Shown piece after piece: positions 18,101 to 25,192 of a stretch of 64,000 nucleotides of DNA. Position numbers and translations under genes: made by a program. Location of the stretch: contig CAJLKN010000009.1 of NCBI GenBank assembly GCA_905207235.1, forward strand, positions 17,261 to 81,260, given 5' to 3'. Within the stretch, counting starts at the first letter, position 1; every line of letters starts with the position of its first letter. The stretch is from an uncultured Eubacteriales bacterium (lineage in GTDB: Bacteria; Bacillota; Clostridia; Christensenellales; Borkfalkiaceae). A model generated the notes under the pieces. The model was not told the DNA's origin, searched no databases, and was given only the letters and a program-made list of their open reading frames with translations.

Positions 18101-18295
18101 GAAGCGGGCTTCGAAGTAACCGACCGCATAGCGGTTTATTATACGGCGGAGGGCAAGGCTGCAAAAGTGCTCAAAAAGGCGGCATTTGCAGGCGACGTTC
18201 TCGCCCAGTCTGTAACCGAAGGACATGCCGAAGGCTTCACCAAGGAGCAGTCGATAAACGGCGAAAAGGTAACGCTTACCGTCTGCAAACTGTGA
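15152..18295 (+). CDS. ileS: Isoleucyl-tRNA synthetase, type 2 (eukaryote-like)
   Basis: A 1,047-residue class Ia synthetase that charges tRNA(Ile). I chose ATG 15152 because AAGGTG lies 6 bases before it; an upstream in-frame GTG overlaps that site. The HIGH signature is at 55-58 in GPPTANGKPHIGH and KMSKH near 601-605. The CP1 editing domain contains TTPWTLPSN. Cys pairs (CPRCG; CPDCG with CPKCGG) suggest zinc-binding insertions. The long C-terminal extension and the motif spellings fit IleRS2, the group associated with natural mupirocin tolerance, rather than the roughly 930-residue IleRS1. It is controlled by the T-box upstream. Confidence 0.95.
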   Translation: MYKKVDTSLNFVEREKEVIKFWKDNDIFEKSISKNEGHQEFSFYDGPPTANGKPHIGHILTRVMKDIIPRYQTMKGKHVLRKAGWDTHGLPVELEVEKSLGIDGKQQIESYGIEPFIKQCKQSVWKYKSEWEKMSDRVGYWADMENPYVTYDDNYIESEWWALKEMHKKGLLYKGHKIVPYCPRCGTALSSHEVAQGYKSVKENSVVARFKVKGEENRYILAWTTTPWTLPSNVALCMNPDENYIELESDGVRYIMAEALAHNFFEDYKVITKKSGKEWEGLEYEPLFAQTTEEIKRISPASAPAKAHYVVCDSYVTMSDGTGVVHIAPAFGEDDYKVGKKYSLPVVQLVNERGCFDSRFPELDGVFAKKADKMIIEMLENAHLLFKVVPFEHDYPHCWRCDTPLLYYARSSWFIRVTQVKDDIIASNRSVNWMPETIKEGRMGNFLENVIDWGLSRDRYWGTPLPVWVCPDCGEIEVIGSKAELKEKCGLPADKDIELHRPYLDDLTCTCPKCGGKMKRTPEVIDCWFDSGSMPFAQYHYPFENKEVFHRTFPADFISEAVDQTRGWFYTLLVINTILFGKAPFKNCIVLGHVNDKNGVKMSKHKGNVVDPWSVLDKQGADAVRWYFYTSSAPWLPSRFYEDAVSEAQRKYIGTVWNTYAFFTLYAEIDKYNPADYKLSECKLSLMDKWILSKLNSLIKLVDEHLSEYEITDSARALQDFADVLSNWYVRRGRERYWGSEMTEDKAAAYTTLYTVLVTLAKLTAPYTPFMAEMMYSNLVPAFYKDAPQSVHLCSFPVADESYIDEELERGMDGVLDIVVLGRAARNAGNLKNRQPLAKMVVVTARDFSLSEDEKRIVLDELNVKSFSVADDATKYISYKLKPQLKTLGPKYGKKLGAISAFLANCNADEVVAAVKDGGVYEIAGEGVILKQEDLQIFTQSAAGYVAAADKGITVALDTTLTEELIEEGIERELVSKIQNMRKEAGFEVTDRIAVYYTAEGKAAKVLKKAAFAGDVLAQSVTEGHAEGFTKEQSINGEKVTLTVCKL

Positions 18296-18362
18296 TTGCC
18301 CCGCATATATGGCTTAATCAATGGGTATAAAGCAGTAAATTAACTGCGCGGAATAATAAAAT

Positions 18363-18396
18363 AAAAACGCTCATAGCATATACTATGAGCGTTTTT
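18363..18396 (+). terminator. Hairpin with T-tract that engulfs the feoA start codon
   Basis: A perfect 14-bp inverted repeat (18363-18376 with 18383-18396) and a 6-base loop CATATA, ending in five T residues, 68 bases after the ileS stop. It has the form of an intrinsic terminator for ileS, but the right arm contains the ATG (18385-18387) of feoA. The fold would therefore both end the ileS transcript and bury the feoA start in any read-through RNA. Confidence 0.75.
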
Positions 18397-18606
18397 GATT
18401 TGAAAAAGGGCGAAAGCGGAAAGATAGTAAAGATCAATATTCAGGGCGCGGCGGCTCAAAGGCTCAATGCGCTCGGGTTTGTGTGCGGCGCGCGCGTGTG
18501 CGCGCTGGCGTTCTGTCTGTTCAATTCGGGCATACTCGCGGGCGTGGGCTGCACGCGCGTGGCGTTGAGGAAAAAGATTGCCGAAAAAATAGAGGTGGAA
18601 GCATGA
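18385..18606 (+). CDS. feoA: Ferrous iron transport accessory protein FeoA
   Basis: A 73-residue SH3-like FeoA protein, thought to assist the FeoB ferrous iron channel in the cytoplasm. The segments LKKGESGKIVKI, RLNALGF and GARV followed by TRVALRKKIAEKIEVE match the family pattern. There is no Shine-Dalgarno sequence before the ATG, which sits in the right arm of a strong hairpin. A TTG at 18400 is an alternative start beyond the hairpin. The stop overlaps the feoB ATG (ATGA), so the two genes are translationally coupled. Confidence 0.85.
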   Translation: MSVFDLKKGESGKIVKINIQGAAAQRLNALGFVCGARVCALAFCLFNSGILAGVGCTRVALRKKIAEKIEVEA

Positions 18607-20246
18607 ATATCGTGCTTGCGGGCAACCCCAACGCGGGCAAGACAACGCTTTTCAACAGCCTTACGCACAGCAGGCTCAAAACGGGCAACTGGCACGGCGT
18701 TACCACGCGTTCTTTCAGCAAAAAGTCGGACGGAATAACTTTTACCGACAGCCCCGGACTGTATTCATTCGACGCTTACACTATGGAGGAGGGTGCGGCG
18801 GCGGACAGTATAGCTTCTGCCGACGCGGTAATAAACGTAGTTGACAGCCTCACGCTCGAAAACTCCCTTTCGCTCACGCGCAAGCTCATTGCGCGGAACA
18901 AAAACGTCGTCGTTTACCTAACAAAGACGCGCGCTTTAAAGGCGCGCGGGGGTTGGGTCGACGCCGTCGAACTTGAAAAATATCTCGGCGTGCCAGTATA
19001 TGTCTGCCGCCCTTCGGAGCTAAAAAAACGCGCGCGGCGGGGCGAGCTCGCGCGACCCGCCGCGCGCGGCAAGTCTCAGTTGGATAAGGCATATCATGCG
19101 GGCAATGCGCAGATAAGACCTGTCGAGCGGCTCTTTTACGGCAAAATAAGCGCGCCCTTAATTTTTTTCGGCGCGATGATACTCACATTCTTTTTCACCT
19201 TCTTCCCGGGCATGCCAGGGGCGGTTTTAAAGGACGCGGCGACCAATCTGATATGCGTGAGATTTGCCGACTTTCTGCGCGCAAGAATGACAAACGAATA
19301 TTTCGCCTCATTCTTCTGCGACGGAGTGATAGGCGGAGCGGGCGGAGTGCTTAGTTTTGCGCCCCAGCTTTTAATACTTTATCTCGCGCTCATACTTCTG
19401 GACGAAAGCGGCATAATGAGCGCGCTTTGCTTTGTTACGGACGGTTTTTTCGAAAAGTTAAAACTTTCGGGCAGGGCGGCGTTTTCACTCATATCCGGTC
19501 TGGGCTGTACGGCGGCAGCAATTTCCACCACGCGCGGATATTCCGAGCGCTCGTCGCAGGTGAGGACGATAGCCATGCTGCCGTACATTCCCTGCGGGGC
19601 AAAACTGCCCGTGTTTATAACCTTTCTTTCGCCGCTGTTTGCCGACCCGTTCCCCGCTGTTTGCGTCTTGTATTTCTGCGGCATAGCCATATCCGCCGCC
19701 GTTTCCGCCATTGTGCGCGGCGGGGAGGAGGGGCTTATAACCGAAATTGCGCCCGTTTCGCTCCCGTCGCTCTCACAGGTTGCAAAAAAGTTGTGTTTTT
19801 ACATAACATCGTTTATAATCAAAGTGGCGTCGACGGTAACGGTTTTCTGTATGGTCAGTTGGTTGCTGTCGCATATATCTTTAAGTTTTCGCTTTGTTCC
19901 CGTCGAAGAAAGCATTCTTGCGCACCTGTGCAGACTGCTTCTTCCGCTGTTCAGACCTATGGGCGCCAATGACTGGCGTTTGGCTTATGCCTTTATTTCG
20001 GGCTTTGCCGCCAAGGAAAACGTCGCGGCAACCATTTCCGTAATGATGCCCGAGGGCGCGGCTCTGTCGCTGCCCGCGGCAGCGGCGGCGTGCACCTTTG
20101 TGCTTACATGCCCCGCCTGCATTTCGGCTTTTTCCGCCTCTGTCAGGGAAATAGGCTTCAAAACTACGCTAAGGCTCAATTTATTTCAGCTTGTCTGCGC
20201 CTTTCTGGCGGCATATGCCGTATTTTTTGTGTTCAACCTGTTATGA
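18603..20246 (+). CDS. feoB: Ferrous iron transporter FeoB, short form with altered G4 motif
   Basis: A 547-residue membrane protein starting at ATG 18603 behind GAGGTGG. The N-terminal G domain has G1 GNPNAGKT (7-14), the G2 threonine in GNWHGVTT and G3 DSPG (49-52). The G4 guanine-recognition motif, usually NMxD in FeoB, reads TKTR at 107-110, losing both the Asn and the Asp. A short basic linker replaces much of the helical regulatory domain. The membrane part has FeoB Gate-type segments (GLGCTAAAI, LPYIPCGAKLPVF, AKENVAATI). The protein is shorter than typical FeoB (about 650-800 residues). FeoA precedes it, and no Fur-like box is visible. Confidence 0.9.
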   Translation: MNIVLAGNPNAGKTTLFNSLTHSRLKTGNWHGVTTRSFSKKSDGITFTDSPGLYSFDAYTMEEGAAADSIASADAVINVVDSLTLENSLSLTRKLIARNKNVVVYLTKTRALKARGGWVDAVELEKYLGVPVYVCRPSELKKRARRGELARPAARGKSQLDKAYHAGNAQIRPVERLFYGKISAPLIFFGAMILTFFFTFFPGMPGAVLKDAATNLICVRFADFLRARMTNEYFASFFCDGVIGGAGGVLSFAPQLLILYLALILLDESGIMSALCFVTDGFFEKLKLSGRAAFSLISGLGCTAAAISTTRGYSERSSQVRTIAMLPYIPCGAKLPVFITFLSPLFADPFPAVCVLYFCGIAISAAVSAIVRGGEEGLITEIAPVSLPSLSQVAKKLCFYITSFIIKVASTVTVFCMVSWLLSHISLSFRFVPVEESILAHLCRLLLPLFRPMGANDWRLAYAFISGFAAKENVAATISVMMPEGAALSLPAAAAACTFVLTCPACISAFSASVREIGFKTTLRLNLFQLVCAFLAAYAVFFVFNLL

Positions 20247-21049
20247 AAGAATTTACCGTAAAGGAAGATTGCTCTTTAAAAGACTTCACCGATTTCACCT
20301 ATCCGCAGGGCAGTTTTTATTATAACGCCCTCATTAAGTCGGGCGATATCCGCGTAAACGGCGCAAAGGTTACCTCAAACGTCCGCCTGCGCGCGGGCGA
20401 TAGCGTGCGCTATTACACCACGGCCAAGATGGAGGCGAAGCCCAGCCACGAGCGCGTTTTCGAGGACGAAAATATTTACGTCGCCGATAAATACAGCGGC
20501 GTTTGCACCGAGGCGCTCGCCTGCGAAACGGGATTTATCGCCGTGCACCGACTGGACAGAAACACGTCGGGGCTCATAGTCTTTGCGAAATCGCCTGAAA
20601 CTTCCAAACTGCTCGAAAATATATTCAGAAACAGGCAGGCGCGCAAGGCGTATCTGTGTATTGCAAAGGATAATTTTAAAATCGACCGCGCGGATATGCG
20701 CGCTTACTTAAAAAAGGACGAAAAGCGCGGGCTCGTCCGCGTCAGCGACGAGGAGGGCAGGGGGTACGTTCCTATAAGGACCGAATACGAGGTCGAAAAG
20801 CGCCGTGAGGGTCTCGCCCTCGTAAAAGTTATTCTGCATACTGGCAAAACCCACCAAATACGCGCCCATATGGCGCATATCGGCTGTCCCTTGCTCGGGG
20901 ACGAAAAGTACGGCGACGAGGCTCTGAATGCCGTTTACGGCGTAAAAAGGCAGCTTCTCGTTTCAAAATGGCTTTCCTTTGAGCTGAAAGGTAAAAAGTA
21001 TGCCTTCGAAAGCTCGTTTACCCCTCAGTTTCCGCAGAAAATAAGATAG
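20243..21049 (+). CDS. RluA-family 23S rRNA/tRNA pseudouridine synthase
   Basis: A 268-residue enzyme that isomerises uridine to pseudouridine in RNA. The start is ATG 20243, overlapping the feoB stop as ATGA; no ribosome-binding site is seen, so translation is probably coupled. An S4-like RNA-binding domain (about residues 20-60, SGDIRVNGAKV) precedes the catalytic domain. The catalytic Asp lies in HRLDRNTSGL, and GKTHQIRAHMAHIGCPLLGDEKYG is the conserved RluA C-terminal motif. The target uridine cannot be read from sequence. Its place after feoAB is probably just operon packing. Confidence 0.92.
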   Translation: MKEFTVKEDCSLKDFTDFTYPQGSFYYNALIKSGDIRVNGAKVTSNVRLRAGDSVRYYTTAKMEAKPSHERVFEDENIYVADKYSGVCTEALACETGFIAVHRLDRNTSGLIVFAKSPETSKLLENIFRNRQARKAYLCIAKDNFKIDRADMRAYLKKDEKRGLVRVSDEEGRGYVPIRTEYEVEKRREGLALVKVILHTGKTHQIRAHMAHIGCPLLGDEKYGDEALNAVYGVKRQLLVSKWLSFELKGKKYAFESSFTPQFPQKIR

Positions 21050-21097
21050 ATTTTATCGCCCGATTAGGTAATTTCCTTCGCAAAGAATAAAAAATTT

Positions 21098-21134
21098 AAG
21101 CCGCCGCCCGACAGTTTGTCGGGCGGCGGCTTTT
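21098..21134. terminator. Bidirectional terminator between rluA-type gene and citrate synthase
   Basis: A 15-bp GC-rich stem (21098-21112 with 21118-21132) with a 5-base loop. T residues follow on the plus strand, and a T-rich run follows on the minus strand. It serves the two convergent genes. Confidence 0.9.
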
Positions 21135-21152
21135 AAAATTGCATTTTTTAAT

Positions 21153-22526
21153 TTATTTTCTCTGGTCGAGGGGTTTGTAGTCCAGTCTGTCCTGAACGCA
21201 CTGGTAAGCGGGTCGTATAATTTTGTTGCCGTTTACAAGTTCCTCTATGCGGTGCGCCGACCAGCCTGCGATCCTCGCGATAGCGAAGAGGGGCGTGTAG
21301 AGCGCGGGGGGAATGTTGAGCATGGAGTAAACAAAGCCCGAATAGAAGTCAACGTTGGGGTTGACGGGTTTATCCGTGTTGCGCTGCTCCTGAATGAGCT
21401 TGGAAGCGACAGAAGCCACTGTGTTGTACAGTTCAAATTCGTCTTCCCTGCCCTTTTCAGCCGCAAGTTTGCCCGCATAAAGCTTCAAAACCTCGGCGCG
21501 GGGGTCGGAAATGGTGTAAACCGCATGCCCCATGCCGTAAATCAGACCCGTGCGGTCAAATGCCTTTTTGTGCAGAATTTTATTCACGTAGTCGGTTATC
21601 GTGCCCTCTTTCCAGTCGCGCACATTTTCCTTGATGTTGTCGAACATCTGCTTAACCTTGATGTTCGCGCCGCCGTGCTTGGGACCCTTTAACGAACCGA
21701 GCGATGCTACGGTGGAGGAATATGTGTCCGTGCCGGACGACGTTACGACGTGCGTGGTGAAAGTCGAGTTGTTGCCGCCGCCGTGGTCTGCGTGCAGAGT
21801 TAGGCATATATCGAGCACTTTCGCCTCGAGGTCGGTGAACGAGCTGTCCTTTCGCATTATGTGCAGGAGGTTCTGCGCCGTAGAATATTCCGCGAGAGGT
21901 TTATGAATGATTAATGACGCGTCGCTTACGTCGTAATACTTGTACGCCCTGAACGAATACGCGGCAATCATGGGGAACTGCGCAATGAGCTGAAGGCTCT
22001 GGCGCAGAACGTTGGAAATCATGATGTTGTCGGGGTCGGGGTCGTAGCTGTAAAGGCTCAGAACGCACCTCGCAAGCATGTTCATGATGTCGCTCGAAGG
22101 GTTTTTCATTATAACGTCGCGCACGAAGTTTCTCGGCAGTACTCTGAATTCGGCGAGCATATCCGAAAAGGCTTTAAGCTCTTGTTTGCTCGGCAGAGTG
22201 CCGAAAAGCAGAAGATAAATAGTCTCTTCGAACCCGAACCTGTCCTCCTTGACGCAGTGCGCAACGAGGTCCTTTACGTTATAGCCGCGATAGCAGAGTA
22301 TGCCCGGAATGGGGGTTTTTACGCCGTCAATTACTTCCCAGCTGGTAACTTCCGAAATTTCGGTAAGACCGCACAACACGCCCTTGCCGTTTTTATCGCG
22401 CAGACCGCGCTTTACGTCATATTTTTCGTACAGCGACGGATTAATCGAGTGCGCCTGCTCGGATTTGGCCAGTTCGGAAATCTGGTGTGAATATTTTACG
22501 ATAAGGTTGGCTTCATTGAAATCCAA
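21153..22526 (-). CDS. gltA: Citrate synthase
   Basis: A 457-residue enzyme that condenses oxaloacetate with acetyl-CoA. The start codon is TTG (minus strand, 22526-22524) with AGGAG 7 bases upstream. Catalytic histidines lie in GPKHGGAN and GMGHAVY, the catalytic Asp in PNVDFYSG, and LHADHGGGNNSTF is the family signature. An extra N-terminal segment of about 55 residues precedes the conserved GLTEISEV part. It is monocistronic with a consensus promoter. No aconitase or isocitrate dehydrogenase is adjacent, so it may serve glutamate synthesis as a partial cycle. Confidence 0.95.
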   Translation of the reverse strand: MDFNEANLIVKYSHQISELAKSEQAHSINPSLYEKYDVKRGLRDKNGKGVLCGLTEISEVTSWEVIDGVKTPIPGILCYRGYNVKDLVAHCVKEDRFGFEETIYLLLFGTLPSKQELKAFSDMLAEFRVLPRNFVRDVIMKNPSSDIMNMLARCVLSLYSYDPDPDNIMISNVLRQSLQLIAQFPMIAAYSFRAYKYYDVSDASLIIHKPLAEYSTAQNLLHIMRKDSSFTDLEAKVLDICLTLHADHGGGNNSTFTTHVVTSSGTDTYSSTVASLGSLKGPKHGGANIKVKQMFDNIKENVRDWKEGTITDYVNKILHKKAFDRTGLIYGMGHAVYTISDPRAEVLKLYAGKLAAEKGREDEFELYNTVASVASKLIQEQRNTDKPVNPNVDFYSGFVYSMLNIPPALYTPLFAIARIAGWSAHRIEELVNGNKIIRPAYQCVQDRLDYKPLDQRK

Positions 22527-22575
22527 AACTGAGCTCCTCTCAAAAAAATTTAATCGTCTATGAAGATATAAAAAA

Positions 22576-22604
22576 ATTATAACACATTAAAAGAATGTTG
22601 TCAA
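22576..22604 (-). promoter_or_regulatory. Perfect consensus SigA promoter of citrate synthase
   Basis: On the minus strand TTGACA (22604-22599) and TATAAT (22581-22576) are separated by exactly 17 bases. The leader would be about 40 bases. Confidence 0.85.
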
Positions 22605-22732
22605 ACAGAATTGTTATGCAAAAAAGTGCTAATTTCGCGCTATTTTTGGTATAAATACTCATAATTTAATAATTTATTGCATAAAAATAACTTATTTAAC
22701 AAAAAGGACTGTACTCGGGGAAAAAGATGTGA

Positions 22733-22738
22733 TATAAT
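22733..22738 (+). promoter_or_regulatory. Possible -10 box of the partner-switching operon
   Basis: TATAAT at 22733-22738 lies 60 bases before the STAS gene, but the -35 position (TGTACT, 22710-22715) is poor. A second TATAAT at 22768-22773 has no -35. The operon could instead be read by an alternative sigma factor, including its own product. Confidence 0.3.
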
Positions 22739-22797
22739 GGTTTTGCAGGGCGCGAAAAGCGTTTATATATAATTAAGAACAATACGGAGTAAATTTT

Positions 22798-23109
22798 ATG
22801 GAAAACAACGTAAAAATACTTTCCGCCGGGGCGGACAAAATAGTTGTGGGGCTTGCGGGCGACGTGGACGCTTCCGTGCACGAGCAGTTCGACAGCGTCA
22901 TACAGGACTGTTACCTCGGCAATAAGGCGGATATAATTTTAGAATGTGAAGAGCTTGATTTTATCGACAGCACAATTCTCGGCGCGATAGTCAAGCTGTA
23001 TAAACAGCTCAAAGCCGACGGGCACAGGCTGGTTATCAAAGACCTTAAACCCAGAATTAAAAAACTTTTTGAAATTTGTGCGCTCGACAACGTACTGGAG
23101 TTTGCGTGA
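22798..23109 (+). CDS. STAS-domain anti-sigma factor antagonist (RsbV/SpoIIAA-like)
   Basis: A 103-residue single STAS domain protein that, when unphosphorylated, binds the cognate anti-sigma kinase and frees the sigma factor. The conserved segment LDFIDSTILGAIV contains Ser58 after Asp, the expected phosphorylation site. CGGAG lies before the ATG. It is the first gene of a four-gene overlapping operon (STAS, kinase-like, sigma, kinase). The STAS call is firm; whether the system is SigB- or SigF-like is not settled. Confidence 0.9.
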   Translation: MENNVKILSAGADKIVVGLAGDVDASVHEQFDSVIQDCYLGNKADIILECEELDFIDSTILGAIVKLYKQLKADGHRLVIKDLKPRIKKLFEICALDNVLEFA

Positions 23110-23459
23110 TGAAAGAATTTAAAATATCGTTCAGCCTTTCGGACAGCCGTTATCTTACGGCGTTAAGGCTCGCCGTCGGCGGCGTTTGCGCTGCGGCAGA
23201 TCTGGACATTGATTTAACGGAAGATTTCAAAGTCTGCGTTACCGAAAGTTGCTTAATACTTAAAAACTGCGGTTTTTCCAGCGCCGACGTGATTTTGAAT
23301 ACGTCCAACGGCGTAAGCGCAGAAATATGCGGCGAAAACGCCGAACAGCTTCTCGACGGCGACAACGAATTTTCGCTTGCGCTCGTTTCCGCGCTCGTTT
23401 CTTCATGCGAAATCGAGCGTGTGGGCAATACTATAAAGAAAGTAAAGTTAAAGGTATGA
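23109..23459 (+). CDS. Degenerate RsbW/SpoIIAB-like protein
   Basis: A 116-residue protein starting at ATG 23109, overlapping the STAS stop by one base. Residues about 15-60 (TALRLAVGGVCAAADLDID, then EDFKVCVTESCLILKN) follow the pattern of the HATPase N-box helix of anti-sigma kinases. Glu46 is kept, but the essential Asn is Ile50, and the glycine-rich ATP-lid boxes are missing. It sits where rsbW or spoIIAB normally sits. I infer a non-catalytic binding partner or a decayed kinase. No function can be shown from sequence. Confidence 0.6.
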   Translation: MKEFKISFSLSDSRYLTALRLAVGGVCAAADLDIDLTEDFKVCVTESCLILKNCGFSSADVILNTSNGVSAEICGENAEQLLDGDNEFSLALVSALVSSCEIERVGNTIKKVKLKV

Positions 23460-24175
23460 CCAACGAAAAAGCCGCAGAGCTCTTCCGCGAATACCGCCGC
23501 ACGGGCGATATAAAAATAAGGAACGAGCTCGTAGAAAACTATATGTATGTAGCCGAAATACTCGCAAAAAAATTTGCGGGCAGGGGCGTGGAGTACGACG
23601 ACCTTTTGCAGGTCGCGTCCGAAGCGCTCATTTCGGGCGTGGAAAAATTTGACCCCGACCTCGGCAACCAGTTCACGACATACATAACGCCCACCATAAC
23701 GGGCATAATACGCAACTATTTCCGCGACTATTCGCGCTCCGTGCGCCTTCCAAGGCGCGTTTATGCGCTGTCCGCAAAGGTTAAAGCGGCGGTCAACGAC
23801 TATTATAAGGAACACGGCGTAAAGCCCACCGTAAAGCAGATTGCGCAGATAGTCGGAGAGGACGAAGAAAGCGTAATCGAGGCGATGGAAAGCAAAGCGC
23901 CCGTGTCGCTCGACGCGCCCGTAAAAGAGGGCGACGCCATGCTGTACGAAGTTATAGCCGACGACAATTCGTCCTTTGAAAAGTTCGAGGACGCCGACGC
24001 GCTTCGCACGGAGATTGCAAAGCTCGACCCCACCGAACAGAAGGTGGTAAAACTCCGCTTCATACAGGGCAAATCTCAGGCTGAGGCGGGTAAAATTCTC
24101 GGCGTCAGCCAGATGTTCGTTTCGCGCGCCGAGCGCAAAATCATATCCAAATTAAAGGAAGCGCTCTTAAAATGA
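23456..24175 (+). CDS. SigB/SigF-family RNA polymerase sigma factor
   Basis: A 239-residue group 3 sigma factor. The ATG overlaps the previous stop (ATGA) behind AAAGG. Region 2 contains YDDLLQVASEALISGVEKFDPDLG and FTTYITPTITGIIRNYFRD; region 3 follows RLPRRVY. Region 4 has EQKVVKLRFIQGKSQAEAGKILGVSQMFVSRAERK with the helix-turn-helix. The spelling is closest to general-stress SigB, although sporulation SigF and SigG are relatives. The flanking STAS and kinase genes should control its availability. Confidence 0.9.
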   Translation: MTNEKAAELFREYRRTGDIKIRNELVENYMYVAEILAKKFAGRGVEYDDLLQVASEALISGVEKFDPDLGNQFTTYITPTITGIIRNYFRDYSRSVRLPRRVYALSAKVKAAVNDYYKEHGVKPTVKQIAQIVGEDEESVIEAMESKAPVSLDAPVKEGDAMLYEVIADDNSSFEKFEDADALRTEIAKLDPTEQKVVKLRFIQGKSQAEAGKILGVSQMFVSRAERKIISKLKEALLK

Positions 24176-24546
24176 TGACTTTCAAAGTCGACAACTTAAA
24201 GGATATGAATGCCTCTCTTCAGGACTTCGCAAATTATCTTAAAAGTTGCAGTCTTACGGACGACGACATTTTTTTCAGCCGTCTCGTAGGTTGCGAGCTG
24301 ATAACTAACGTCATACGCCATTGCGGCGAAATGGCGCAGTTCAGTGGCGGAGTGCAGGGCGACAGCATTGTCATATGCGTGTCTTCGGACGGCGGCGATG
24401 ACTTTACTCTGTGTCCCAAACTGCCGGAACTGCTCTCGGAGAGCGGCAGGGGGCTGTATATAGTAAACGTCATTTGCGGCGGCGATCTTACCCTTTCGGG
24501 CAACCGAATAACCGCCCGCATAAAGCTCGGCAAAACCTGCCTTTAA
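24172..24546 (+). CDS. RsbW-like anti-sigma serine kinase (HATPase)
   Basis: A 124-residue GHKL-fold protein overlapping the sigma gene by ATGA. The N-box reads GCELITNVIRH with Glu42 and Asn46, and the lid glycine box reads SGRGLYIV (91-98), so ATP binding looks intact. It should hold the sigma factor inactive and phosphorylate Ser58 of the STAS protein. Its position after the sigma gene, with a second degenerate homologue before it, differs from the usual antagonist-kinase-sigma order. It is the last gene of the operon, followed by a terminator. Confidence 0.8.
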   Translation: MMTFKVDNLKDMNASLQDFANYLKSCSLTDDDIFFSRLVGCELITNVIRHCGEMAQFSGGVQGDSIVICVSSDGGDDFTLCPKLPELLSESGRGLYIVNVICGGDLTLSGNRITARIKLGKTCL

Positions 24547-24613
24547 AATGTCAGCCGCAGATTTTTCTGCGGGTAAAATTATATCTTCTTTTTTTAATTA
24601 TAGTGCAAAGAAT

Positions 24614-24655
24614 ACGCGCGGCGGTTTTTAAACCGCCGCGCGTTAATTTTTTTTT
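24614..24655 (+). terminator. Rho-independent terminator of the sigma operon
   Basis: A perfect 14-bp stem (24614-24627 with 24630-24643) and a 2-base loop lead to a run of nine T residues. A smaller hairpin lies just after the stop codon at about 24556-24575. Confidence 0.9.
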
Positions 24656-25146
24656 GTTTGTCTTGCCCTGGCAAGATTAAGTTTTCCGCTCAACTTATTT
24701 GCATTGTCGCAGATAGTATCTCATTGCTTCAAATAGTTTTCATTGCTTCTGTCGCTTGCCGCGGCGCAATAATTTCTTTGTATGGTTTGCCGCGCACGGC
24801 ATAAGTTTGCTGTCATGTTTTCGCGTCGATGCAATTTTCCCCGCGCCCGAATTTTTTGCGTTTGCCTGTTGCCGCGCACAAAATTAAATTGCGGCAATCA
24901 ACTTCGGCAATACATGTTTTAAATTCAGGACAGCTTACGCGGCTTTTAAAAGTGTATAAAATTATGCGGATTTAAAGTATCCCAAAGAGGAGGATGCAAT
25001 TTGTCGCGTCAGATATTTTTTTGCCATAAACAATATGCAATAACAAATCTTTTAATCTGCGACAGATAAAACTTTTTGCGTCGGGTAAAAACTTTATGTA
25101 AAATAACTTCTTTGCCTGTAATCTTTACGGCTGTATTATTTTAAAG
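24656..25146. other. Intergenic region, no gene recognised
   Basis: About 490 bases between two terminators with no convincing open frame, tRNA or riboswitch. Small direct repeats occur (TTGCCGCGCAC twice, about 24787 and 24868; CATTGCTTC twice, about 24723 and 24741). A GGAGGATG at about 24989 is not followed by an open frame. An unidentified small RNA is possible but unsupported. Confidence 0.5.
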
Positions 25147-25182
25147 CAAAAAAATGGCTTCGGACTGAGCCGAAGCCATTTT
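25144..25182 (-). terminator. Terminator of the large membrane-protein gene
   Basis: A perfect 13-bp stem (25151-25163 with 25170-25182) and a 6-base loop. On the minus strand it runs into seven T residues, 11 bases after the stop codon of the gene at 25193. Confidence 0.9.
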
Positions 25183-25192
25183 ATATTTACAA

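Noticed and set aside
18296..18384. Fur-like operator before feoA
   Set aside because: Only a short GCAGT...ACTGC dyad is present. It does not resemble a Fur box.
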